From assembly GCF_008298035.1 (NCBI RefSeq), contig NZ_CP042910.1:2433001-2497000 (forward strand): a stretch of DNA of 64,000 nucleotides, in the 5' to 3' direction. Source of the DNA: Gimesia maris (GTDB lineage: Bacteria; Planctomycetota; Planctomycetia; Planctomycetales; Planctomycetaceae). The notes under the pieces were generated by a model that had not been told where the DNA came from, made no database searches, and was given only the letters and a program-made list of their open reading frames with translations. A program made the position numbers and the translations under genes. Shown here in pieces: positions 9,501 to 17,130 of this stretch. Every line of letters starts with the position of its first letter. Position 1 is the first letter of the stretch.

Positions 9501-11898
9501 TATGTTTTCTTCCATCGGTTACGAAATTGGTTCGTTTCTCAGTCGCTGTCGGATCCAGGATCAGTTGTACGAGGAGGTCGCACGAAAAAATGCCATATTG
9601 TCTTCGGCCATCGATTGTATCATCACCACCGATGCCGCCGGGAATATTGTTGATTTCAACCCGGCAGCGGAACGGACTTTTGGATACACTGCGCAAGAGG
9701 TCATCGGTAAGACACTGTGTGATCTGTTACTTCTGGAAGAGTATCATGAGCGTTACCATACCGCTCTGGAACAGTTTCTGAAAACTGGTGAATCCGATTT
9801 GATCGGGCGACACATCGAATTACCGGTAATGCATCAGGATGGCAGCCACTTTCCAGTCGAACTGGCCATCAGTGTCACGCATCTGGAAGACGGGCATCCA
9901 TTTTTTACTCTGTGTTTGAGAGACATCAGCTTACGCAAACAGCAGGAAGAGGCGCTCCGGGACAGTGAAGGTCGATCCAAGGCACTGGTTGAAGCTTCTG
10001 CGCATATGGTCTGGACGATGACTCCTGATGCCCGGACGGTAGAGGATTCTCCCACCTGGCGTGAATTTACCGGTCAGACTTATGAGGAGTGGAAAGACAA
10101 AGGCTGGATAGATGGGATCCATCCCGATGATCGTGAGCAGACACTGCGGAACTGGCAGACAGCATTCGAATCTGTGACTCCCCTTGATTGTGAGTACCGC
10201 TTATGCAACAGAGAAGGGGAGTGGTGCTGGACCTCGGTACGGGCGGTGCCCCAGATCAATTCGGAAGGGACTGTGTTGCGCTGGGTGGGGATGAACCTTG
10301 ATATCACCCGGCAGAAACATCTGCAGCAGGAAGTTGAGGCAAACGAAAAACGACTGTTCATGGCATTGAAAGCAGCGGGAATGGCAGCCTGGGAATGGCA
10401 ACCTCACGCCAGTTTCTGGTCCAATGAATTGTATGAACTGCTGGGAATTCCGAATACGACATCAGCTTCACCAGAAACATTATTTTCCTGTGTCTACAAG
10501 GAGGATCTTCCCGGTTTGATTAAAGCATGGGATGAGGCCGTTCAGGGGGAGAAAGAATATGATCAGATATTTCGGATTGTGCGCCCCGATGGAGAAATCC
10601 GCTGGTTAGCCGGTGTCGGAGAAATCGTTCGTGATCCCCAAGGCAACGTGACACAGATCTTTGGGTTGAACTGGGATTTCACTCAGGAGCGGGAAGGAGA
10701 AGAAGCGCTTCGTAGAAGTGAGAAGCAGGCGAAACAGGCCAATGTTGCCAAGAGTGCTTTTTTAGCGAATATGAGTCATGAAATCCGTACGCCGATGACA
10801 GCCGTTCTGGGATATACCGATCTATTGATTGGTATGGAACAGGAGCAGGAGAAGGCAGAGTATCTCCAGAATATCAAACGTAATGGAAACTTTCTGCTGG
10901 AAATTATAAATGATATTCTGGACTTATCTAAAATTGAAGCCGGTAAGCTGGAGATCAGTCAGGAATCATTTTCGCTGAATGAAATGCTTGCAGATTTACA
11001 ATCCATGATGCGTGTCCGTGCTGAGGAAAAGAACCTGGAATTTGGTATTGAGTTTATCAGTGATCTCCCGGAGCGAATTGAAACTGATCCCAAACGATTA
11101 CGTCAGATCCTGTTGAACCTGATCAGTAATGCGATCAAATTTACAGAGACGGGCAGTGTGAAAGTGGTGATTAATTTCCTCAGAGAGAAAGCGGATGCTG
11201 TCTTAAAATTTGATGTGATTGATACCGGGATTGGTATTACGCCAAAACAACAGTCTCGCTTATTCCAGTCATTTTCGCAGGGTGATGCGTCCGTTACCCG
11301 CAATTACGGAGGTACAGGCCTGGGGCTGGCAATCAGTCAACGCCTGGCAGGAATGCTGAATGGTAACATTTCTGTTTCCAGTAAGCCGGGAGAAGGGAGT
11401 ACCTTCAGTTGCACGATAAATCTACCGGTGAGAGAAAACGTTAAAATAACGAGCCCCAATCTGGAAGTGGTACCCATAAAAGCTATTACAACCGTACGGG
11501 AGTATCAGCTTCAATGCCGTGTGCTGATTGTGGATGATCAACGGGATGTCCGCCATCTGACGCATCTGTTACTGCAGCGGGCAGGCATCGAGACCGAATT
11601 CGCGGAAGACGGAATCCAGGCAGTGGAACTGATCGAGAACCAGTTACAGAACGGCTTGACTGTTGATTTAATTTTGCTTGATATGCAAATGCCGCGAATG
11701 GATGGCTACCAGACAGCGGCCCGGCTGCGCGAAATCGGTTTTCGCCGGGCGATCATCGCACTGACCGCCGATGCGATGCAGGGGGATATGAACCGGTGTC
11801 TGGAACTGGGGTGCGATGACTATCTGAGCAAGCCAATCGACTCCAATGAACTGCTGGAGATGATATCGCGTTACACAAGTCAGGGCAGAGATCTGTAA
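6556..11898 (+). CDS. CheB-CheR-PAS-GAF hybrid histidine kinase with receiver domain
   Basis: This 1780-residue cytoplasmic signalling protein has domains in this order. CheB methylesterase covers about 13-190, with GASAGG at 22-27 and the apparent triad S24, H51 and D144. CheR methyltransferase covers about 215-490, with the SAM motif WVPGCASGEEAY from W321 and NLLIYL near 427. A long coiled coil rich in NEEL repeats covers about 650-715. PAS covers about 722-825, GAF about 835-995, and three further PAS domains about 1012-1385. HisKA has phosphoacceptor H1408 in MSHEIRTPM, followed by HATPase_c with DTGIGI and GGTGLGLA. The receiver (1655-1775) has D1660/D1661, phospho-site D1709 and K1759. 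No transmembrane segment and no chemoreceptor or CheA/CheW gene is nearby, so the methylation modules probably serve another purpose. All catalytic motifs look intact. The substrate and output partner are unknown. Confidence 0.95.
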   Translation: MPKSAEEKHIQNSSTLIVVAIGASAGGLNAVKNFFSTIKARPGYAIVVIQHMLPEGAETLLKTMEQICPLPVSDIDQNTQVKKNHVYIAPPHCSVQFDDAPCFSASAVMQEGQGTPVINPSFRSLAEIAGSNAVGIILSGMGSDGTYGLNAIREAGGMTMVQDPESSEYDDMPASAIHSENIDYVLQPAQMPAELDAYLIFLNRRTQRKIDEQDLLNEVENHLPRICDQLLEATNHDFRHYKTGTLIRRIIRRMQVLRFNDVNQYLSHLSANRDESQALFRELLISVTAFFRDPKTFAILAESYIPSLFENRERDQSIRIWVPGCASGEEAYSLAMLLYEAREQAKIDVEMHVFATDIDERALAIGREAVYPLSIEEHVSQERLERFFIKKGKHYRVVKEIRELCVFSTHNLISDPPFSQLDLISCRNLLIYLDASLQQRIVPVFHFALKQNGLLLLGPSENMMMHTDMFRPLDKKHCISQRKSVPIQTSALRYTSNRSRNYQTGHESLEVQTTDIPGIAQRILLAEYAPRYAVVSEESHILTTSAGIEQFLEFPDGSFHNNLIKMTRTGLRNGLRTALTEACRTREKVEVNDLSYKTASDLRRARLAVHPLPEISQDTELFLVIFEDQGPIVHHTSFSDRTNANAAESDSVIEQLESELERTRTELENSVQELEGSNEELKSSNEELLSINEELQSANEELETSKEEIQASMEALTRAQSDLENLLNGTKIATIYLDRQMLIKSFTTSAKTIYNLNATDVGRPLSDITHNVKRMPKIPSLENTRKQNGQFEDEMQLKNGTWLLRRILPYESDGEFDGMILTFLDVTEFKLAEIRLETEHAITQLLAEANSLKEIDQTILQTIRKCLQASVGLLWLPDKSYERLVLETSVATNVTKNREFLKSNTSIQFACGEGLPGTTWQNMQTEWCEDIQTLVWYNRSEAASKSGLVSGIAIPIIFDRQCQGIMEFYTREHLKRDPLLANMFSSIGYEIGSFLSRCRIQDQLYEEVARKNAILSSAIDCIITTDAAGNIVDFNPAAERTFGYTAQEVIGKTLCDLLLLEEYHERYHTALEQFLKTGESDLIGRHIELPVMHQDGSHFPVELAISVTHLEDGHPFFTLCLRDISLRKQQEEALRDSEGRSKALVEASAHMVWTMTPDARTVEDSPTWREFTGQTYEEWKDKGWIDGIHPDDREQTLRNWQTAFESVTPLDCEYRLCNREGEWCWTSVRAVPQINSEGTVLRWVGMNLDITRQKHLQQEVEANEKRLFMALKAAGMAAWEWQPHASFWSNELYELLGIPNTTSASPETLFSCVYKEDLPGLIKAWDEAVQGEKEYDQIFRIVRPDGEIRWLAGVGEIVRDPQGNVTQIFGLNWDFTQEREGEEALRRSEKQAKQANVAKSAFLANMSHEIRTPMTAVLGYTDLLIGMEQEQEKAEYLQNIKRNGNFLLEIINDILDLSKIEAGKLEISQESFSLNEMLADLQSMMRVRAEEKNLEFGIEFISDLPERIETDPKRLRQILLNLISNAIKFTETGSVKVVINFLREKADAVLKFDVIDTGIGITPKQQSRLFQSFSQGDASVTRNYGGTGLGLAISQRLAGMLNGNISVSSKPGEGSTFSCTINLPVRENVKITSPNLEVVPIKAITTVREYQLQCRVLIVDDQRDVRHLTHLLLQRAGIETEFAEDGIQAVELIENQLQNGLTVDLILLDMQMPRMDGYQTAARLREIGFRRAIIALTADAMQGDMNRCLELGCDDYLSKPIDSNELLEMISRYTSQGRDL

Positions 11899-11985
11899 CA
11901 GGATCTTCTTTATGATCCAGGAACGAAAAGTTCGACTGTATCGACAGCGAGGTTGATTCAGTGTTTTGGATTACCCAATGGAATA

Positions 11986-12792
11986 TCATTCCTGAAGGTG
12001 CTGGATATAACGTCTGGCAGAGCGATCAACGGCGGCTTTGGCATCGCTTGATACGGTTTTTCCCCACCACGCTCCATAAATCCGATCAAACTCGAGTGGC
12101 TCTACACAGTTAACAATCTGTCGTATTTTTGAAGCAGAGAGAGGGATCAGATTGGGGTAGCTGTACATGAAACTGACCCAGCGACGGTCCTGCACGACAT
12201 GGATGATATCCCCACTCAACAAAACGCCTTTCCCACCGGCTCCCGCTGGCCAGTGTAAAACAGTTCCGCCATCAAAATGCCCGCCACAGCGAATGAGTGT
12301 CAGACCAGCGCCGATGTTTTTCCGGTCGCCCTCCCAGTACTCAATTGGCGGGCCAGATCGCATAACCCATTTACGATCTGCATGATGGAGATAGACAGGG
12401 CAATCAAAAGCTTCAGCCCATTCGATCATGCAGGAATAATAATGCGGGTGACTGATGGCGATGGCAGAGAGCCCGCCGATTCCGTTCACCATCTCAACCA
12501 GACTGTTATCCAGCAGGGAGATACAATCCCAGAGCACATTTCCTTCGGGATGCGTAATCAGCAAGCCGCGTTGCCCGATCGCAAAGGAGGGTTCCATCCC
12601 AATGCCAGACAGTCCTTTCTCTTCCTGGCGGATCACATTTCGATGTGATTTTGCCAGTTGGTCTGAGGTCGTCCACTTCTGGCCATCCCAGGCTACAAAC
12701 TCCCGTTCTTCAATACAGATCGTACATTTTTCCGGAGGTTGAACTGTTTCTGCGTACTGTGTGCCACAATTTGTGCAGATATAGTGAGGCAT
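11986..12792 (-). CDS. metallo-beta-lactamase-fold protein with N-terminal zinc ribbon
   Basis: This 268-residue protein begins with a rubredoxin-like zinc ribbon (C6-x2-C9 ... C23-x2-C26) and continues into an MBL-fold domain. The usual HxHxDH metal motif is replaced by SHPHYYS, which keeps two histidines but loses the aspartate and last histidine. A GGHFDGG motif supplies a later histidine and LLSGDIIHV a bridging aspartate. Such planctomycete/proteobacterial proteins are usually called MBL-fold metallohydrolases; the substrate is unknown. The altered motif suggests a mononuclear or non-standard metal site. It lies convergent to the hybrid kinase and in the same orientation as sodC, 135 bases downstream of it. 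Confidence 0.8.
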   Translation of the reverse strand: MPHYICTNCGTQYAETVQPPEKCTICIEEREFVAWDGQKWTTSDQLAKSHRNVIRQEEKGLSGIGMEPSFAIGQRGLLITHPEGNVLWDCISLLDNSLVEMVNGIGGLSAIAISHPHYYSCMIEWAEAFDCPVYLHHADRKWVMRSGPPIEYWEGDRKNIGAGLTLIRCGGHFDGGTVLHWPAGAGGKGVLLSGDIIHVVQDRRWVSFMYSYPNLIPLSASKIRQIVNCVEPLEFDRIYGAWWGKTVSSDAKAAVDRSARRYIQHLQE

Positions 12793-12927
12793 AGTTTATT
12801 TTCTCGCTCAACCCATAAAATCGACGACAGGTGATCCACATACGGACCACCTTCCTGGCAGGTCAACGATCTGCCAGGGCCGTAAATTGCTTTGAGATTA
12901 AAACGGAACGATGGCTCGATTCAATAA

Positions 12928-13542
12928 TCAATCCGTTTTTTCTTCGATGATGTCACCAAATGCCACCCGGTCGCCAGCATCACCTGAAGGTTGGGTAAAC
13001 TGATCTTCCCCGGCATGTACAACAATCGAACGACCAATAATTGAGTTCGCTCCATTCAATTGGATCACTTCATCAACGATATCCACTTTAGCCAGTCCGT
13101 CAGCATTGGCTTCGATATTGCCCAGGTCACCCACGTGACGTTCTGAATCGGTGGGCTTGCCATGTGGCTTATCGGTAGGGTTGAAGTGGCCTCCCGCAGA
13201 TTTTCCGGTCTCTTTATCTGACAGGTCCCCTTTTTCATGAACGTGAAATCCATGTTTCCCTGGTTTCAAACCTGTGATTTCTCCCTCAACATGTATTTTA
13301 TTTCCTTCCCTGGTGAAATGAATGATCCCCGAAACCTGGCTGTCACCAATGGGTTGGAGCTTGCAGACTGCTTTCGTAACAGTCTCCGTTTCATCTGCAG
13401 CCTGAGGTGTCAGTTGGCCTGGCTCTCCCATTTCAGTCTGCGTCTGGTTATTTTCTGCTGGTTCATTCGGCCTGTTTTCCTGTTCGGTGCAACCTGCCGT
13501 AAACAAGACAAGCAGCATTAAAGGAAGTGAGTGATGTAACAT
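12928..13542 (-). CDS. sodC: Cu/Zn superoxide dismutase, lipoprotein form
   Basis: This 204-residue protein has a lipoprotein signal peptide with lipobox FTAGC (lipid-modified C18), a flexible Gln/Glu/Asn-rich linker of about 35 residues, and then the SodC beta barrel. All metal ligands are recognisable: GFHVHEKGD (two Cu histidines), GGHFNP (bridging His), PHGKP and RHVGDLGN (Zn His, His, Asp) and IVVHAGED (Cu His). The electrostatic arginine is kept in GDAGDRVAFG. Both cysteines of the usual intrasubunit disulfide are absent: no Cys lies between GD and GGHF, and the usual RxxCG is RVAFG. It probably dismutates superoxide at the outer face of a membrane. A second, more divergent copy lies at 21471. 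Confidence 0.92.
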   Translation of the reverse strand: MLHHSLPLMLLVLFTAGCTEQENRPNEPAENNQTQTEMGEPGQLTPQAADETETVTKAVCKLQPIGDSQVSGIIHFTREGNKIHVEGEITGLKPGKHGFHVHEKGDLSDKETGKSAGGHFNPTDKPHGKPTDSERHVGDLGNIEANADGLAKVDIVDEVIQLNGANSIIGRSIVVHAGEDQFTQPSGDAGDRVAFGDIIEEKTD

Positions 13543-13731
13543 GTGATTCTCCTTGCGCTCATAGTAAGATGGACGACCATTTCAATATAAAATTAATTCG
13601 ACATTGATTTGATCTGGTGGTCTGATGAATCATCTGACCGTTTCTAACTCAAAAAAATATTCGCAAAAACTATGCCGAACCAGCCAGGAACTTTCAGCTG
13701 GCGATCAGCTTGCCATGGATCTCAAACATTT

Positions 13732-14685
13732 TCAGTCAGCGTTAAAGAGATCCGGCTTTAGAACCAGTTTGCCGCAGAAGCCTCCTTCTTCAATCATTTG
13801 ATGTGCTTTTACAGCATCACTGAATGAAATAGTGTCTGCCAGTGTGACAACCAGTTGTTTTTCTGACCAGAGCCGAACAAGTTCTGTAAGATCTTCTTTT
13901 TTCGGATGTGCCAACATGACATGGCTCTGCTCTGATTGCGGCCAGGTAAGAACAGAAATGGCCAAACCGCGAAAGCTGGGCTCGGTTGTGACGTACTGTC
14001 CAGTTCGTGCGAGGGAGTCTTTTACCTGAGAGAAGGACCGCTTTCCCGCGACATCAAAGATGATTTCCCATTTTTGTGAGGAATCAGTAAAGTCTTCCCG
14101 TTTATAATCAATGAAATGCGAGGCACCCAGTGAACGGACAAAGTCTTCATGCCGGGTGCTGGCGACTGCGGTTACCTCAGCTCCATAAGCGACTGCAATT
14201 TGAACGGCAAACGCGCCGACACCTCCACTGGCACCATTGATGAGGACGCGATCGCGGGGCTTGAGATGACCAAAATCTCGGAGTGACTGTAATGCCGTTG
14301 AGCCAGCTAATGGGATCGCTGCTGCCTGTGTAAATGAAAGGGCATCCGGAATTTTGACAACGCAATGTGCCGAACAGCCAGCATACTCAGCGTAAGCACC
14401 ACCATAAATATTATCCAGGAACGCGAGAACGCGGTCGCCTGGTTCGAAATCACTGGCAGGATCTGACTCTTCGACGATCCCCGCAACATCATAGCCTGGG
14501 ACTCTGGGAAAGCCTCCCGGCAGCAACCATTTCATTTCGCCCTGACGCAATCTTGCATCAATGGGATTGACACCAGCTGCAGCGACCTGAATCAGTACTT
14601 CGTGTTTATCAGGATCAGGTCTGTTGATCTGGGATAGTTTTAAAACCCGGGGCGATCCGTATTCATTGAATGTGACTGCTTTCAT
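13732..14685 (-). CDS. NADPH:quinone reductase-like MDR oxidoreductase
   Basis: This 317-residue zinc-free medium-chain dehydrogenase/reductase has a GroES-like N-terminal half (GVNPIDARLRQGEM, PRVPGYDVAGIV) and a Rossmann half with NGASGGVGAFAVQIA. No catalytic or structural zinc cysteine cluster is present, which places it with quinone/enone reductases (QOR, acrylyl-CoA reductase-like) rather than alcohol dehydrogenases. It would use NADPH to reduce quinones or alpha,beta-unsaturated carbonyls. It stands alone on the minus strand between sodC and the cupin gene, in a setting of redox-stress genes. The exact substrate cannot be told from sequence. Confidence 0.88.
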   Translation of the reverse strand: MKAVTFNEYGSPRVLKLSQINRPDPDKHEVLIQVAAAGVNPIDARLRQGEMKWLLPGGFPRVPGYDVAGIVEESDPASDFEPGDRVLAFLDNIYGGAYAEYAGCSAHCVVKIPDALSFTQAAAIPLAGSTALQSLRDFGHLKPRDRVLINGASGGVGAFAVQIAVAYGAEVTAVASTRHEDFVRSLGASHFIDYKREDFTDSSQKWEIIFDVAGKRSFSQVKDSLARTGQYVTTEPSFRGLAISVLTWPQSEQSHVMLAHPKKEDLTELVRLWSEKQLVVTLADTISFSDAVKAHQMIEEGGFCGKLVLKPDLFNAD

Positions 14686-15406
14686 ATTTTCGCCCTGCTG
14701 AAATTAACCATTGCTTAAAACTTCCGACCGATTCCTTTCACACAATCAACAGCATTCCTGTTTTAACAGAATAATGTTTGCATATCGCATTCCTAATTCA
14801 TTAATTCTGTGAAGATGATTGTTGTGTCACGGTTAGAATCATCCATAAACGGACCATTATTTTCTGTTGAAAAGACAAAAAGGCGTAGCAGAGCATACAA
14901 GGATGACTAATGAAGTCTGACTGATCATTGATTGAACAATATGAACGCTCAGCAACCATATTGATGAATGAATCTGGCTTGTCTGGCAGTAATCAAAAAT
15001 CCGATCTCGAATCAATTACTGAGCGACATCCCTGTCGAATGCCAGTTTCATCCCAGCGAATAGGGAGCCAGGCTGTATTGATAAAGAAGTGTGAAATGAG
15101 AAAATCAGTCGACCACCACTTCGGATATCAAGCCAAGCGGCATGCGATTTGCGAAACCATTTCATCATTCAAAATAATAGATGCTGCCAATCGAAGATCA
15201 GGTGCGTCAGAAATGATGTGGTTGCCCCAACCCGATGAAGGAAGGCTTTCCGCACCTTCGTCTCCTGGAGGGATTGTCTGGTGTAATACCAGATGGGTGA
15301 CATGTCATGTCAGGCAGCATCTATTATTTATTTCAAGCGGTTCTTCGATCTAATTATTCTTCATAGTCATGATTTTTGTATTTCGTCTCAACGTCGGGAG
15401 ATATTG
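14686..15406. other. intergenic region, no convincing gene
   Basis: This 720-base interval separates divergent genes. A plus-strand frame at 14928-15353 (141 codons) has a composition unlike a protein, no ribosome-binding site and no recognisable family, so it is not called. A Shine-Dalgarno-like CGGGAG lies at 15395-15400 in front of the cupin start. Confidence 0.45.
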
Positions 15407-15748
15407 ATGAATGATACGAGCATTAAGAAAGTGGATTCCACTCATTCCCCGCTGGGTTCAATGGGACAGAAATATCTTGCCTCTGGAGTGACCGTCTCGA
15501 TGCGGCTCTGGGAAGAAGATCCCACTCAACCGGATCCTCAGCCAATGTGCCGCGATTACGAAGTGGTTGGCTATGTGATCAAAGGCAGTGCCGAGCTGGA
15601 AATCGAAGATCAGAAGATTATCCTGAATGCTGGTGACAGCTGGGTAGTTCCCAGAGAAGCCGTCCACCGTTACCGCATTCTGGAACCGCTGGTTGCGGTG
15701 GAAGCAACTGCCCCACCAGCCCATATCCACGAACGGGATAAGAAATAA
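15407..15748 (+). CDS. cupin-domain protein
   Basis: This 113-residue single-domain cupin starts at ATG 15407 with a GGGAG site six bases upstream; the frame extends to 15293 but without good initiation context. It shows the cupin pattern YEVVGYVIKGSAELEIEDQ (motif 1, with the usual histidines replaced by V/Y) and GDSWVVPREAVHRY (motif 2, one histidine kept). Partial loss of metal-binding residues suggests ligand binding rather than classical dioxygenase activity. It precedes the RND efflux pair in the same orientation by 125 bases and may be a small regulator or binding protein; its role is unknown. Confidence 0.75.
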   Translation: MNDTSIKKVDSTHSPLGSMGQKYLASGVTVSMRLWEEDPTQPDPQPMCRDYEVVGYVIKGSAELEIEDQKIILNAGDSWVVPREAVHRYRILEPLVAVEATAPPAHIHERDKK

Positions 15749-15873
15749 AACCAGACGTTCTCCTGTTAAATCCGCCTGGTTATTAAACAGGGGGAAGGGG
15801 GTCCAGCTTTATTTTCATTTTCAGAACGGGAGATGAGATATCTAATAGCGGGGCTAATGGAAATGGAGAATCA

Positions 15874-17130
15874 ATGGATTCATCAACTCAGGTTTCGGGG
15901 CCAGAGCAGACAGCAGCTGCAAAAACCAGGAAGAGGAAAACCGCTCTCTTTACCAGTATCTTTCTCGTAATCCTGTTCGTGGCAGCAGTCTCAACCAGCT
16001 ATTGGTATTTCACCGCGAAAGGTAAAAAATCGAATTGTCCCCGCAGACCTCCGGCGACTGTGACCGTTGCTCAGGCGGAGCAACAGACGTGGCAGAGAGA
16101 ACGAACCGGTATCGGCACTGTTCGCGCGATTCAAGGGACAGATCTGACCAGTGAGCTGGCTGGAAAAGTCATTGAAATTCTATTCGAATCGGGAAAACGG
16201 GTCCGACGGGGGGAACTGCTGGTACAGTTGGACGCTTCGAGTGAAAAGGCAGAACTCGAATCGATCGAAGCCGAGCTGAAACAGGCGCATTCGAATCTCG
16301 GGCGGGTGAAAGAATTGCTGCAGAAAGATGCAACGACCGAAGAGAATTACGAACAGATGATGACCGAAGTGGAGCGACTGAAATCATCTGCTGACCGTCA
16401 GCGCGCGATTATTGAAAAAAAGGAAATTCTGGCGCCCTTCAGTGGTGAAATCGGCATCCGTCAAATCAGTCTGGGGCAATATCTCTCGCCGGAAACTGCA
16501 GTTGCCACTTTACAGCAGCTTGATCCGATTTATGTGGACTTCGATCTGCCCGAACAGGATGCCGGCCTCATTAAGGAGGGGCAGTCAGTCCGGATCTCAG
16601 TCAGTGCCCATCCCAAGCATGTTTTTCGGGGGTCAGTCATAGCCGTCAATCCTCTTATCGAAGAGTCGACGCGCAGCTTCAAAGTTCGGGCACAGCTGGG
16701 AAATGAAGAGCGTAAATTACGCCCAGGGATGTTTGCGCAGGTGGTCGTCGAGATATCAGGCGATCGCGAAGTGGTTGTGATTCCGCAGACTGCAGTCGCA
16801 TTTAATGCGTACGGAAAGTCTGTTTATTTTGTGCAGGAACAGGAAGCGCAGCAGGAAGCCAGTGCTGCGGACCGTCCCATTAAAAATAATCTCAACCAGG
16901 GAGACTCGACCGGAAAAAAAAGAAGTAAACAAAAAGCCTCTCTGATAGCCAGACGCGCATTCATTGAGACCGGGGAACGCCGGGGGAAGCTGATTGAAAT
17001 CCGAAAAGGGATCGAACCAGGTACGCGCGTTATAACTTTCGGTCAGCTGAAAATCGATGATGGCATTCCCGTACAGATCGCCAGAACCGACGCCGCTCGC
17101 GATGTGGAAGCGAAGGCGACCAGCCCATGA
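15874..17130 (+). CDS. RND efflux periplasmic adaptor (HlyD/MFP family)
   Basis: This 418-residue membrane fusion protein has one N-terminal transmembrane anchor (about residues 25-47), then the adaptor layout: lipoyl-like half (TDLTSELAGKVIEILFESGKRVRRGELL), a helical hairpin (SEKAELESIEAELKQAH... to about residue 180), the second lipoyl half (LAPFSGEIGIRQ), a beta-barrel domain (IYVDFDLPEQDAGLIKEGQ) and a membrane-proximal domain with a Lys/Arg-rich insertion near 335-355. It links an RND pump to an outer channel. The stop overlaps the ATG of the permease gene (ATGA at 17127-17130), so the two are coupled. No TolC-like channel gene is found in the window. Confidence 0.92.
   Translation: MDSSTQVSGPEQTAAAKTRKRKTALFTSIFLVILFVAAVSTSYWYFTAKGKKSNCPRRPPATVTVAQAEQQTWQRERTGIGTVRAIQGTDLTSELAGKVIEILFESGKRVRRGELLVQLDASSEKAELESIEAELKQAHSNLGRVKELLQKDATTEENYEQMMTEVERLKSSADRQRAIIEKKEILAPFSGEIGIRQISLGQYLSPETAVATLQQLDPIYVDFDLPEQDAGLIKEGQSVRISVSAHPKHVFRGSVIAVNPLIEESTRSFKVRAQLGNEERKLRPGMFAQVVVEISGDREVVVIPQTAVAFNAYGKSVYFVQEQEAQQEASAADRPIKNNLNQGDSTGKKRSKQKASLIARRAFIETGERRGKLIEIRKGIEPGTRVITFGQLKIDDGIPVQIARTDAARDVEAKATSP

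Noticed and set aside
14928-15353. 141-codon plus-strand frame upstream of the cupin
   Set aside because: Composition looks random, there is no Shine-Dalgarno and no recognisable domain.
15749-15800. Possible terminator after the cupin gene (AACCAG ... CTGGTT)
   Set aside because: Only six good pairs, an internal mismatch and no real T-run.
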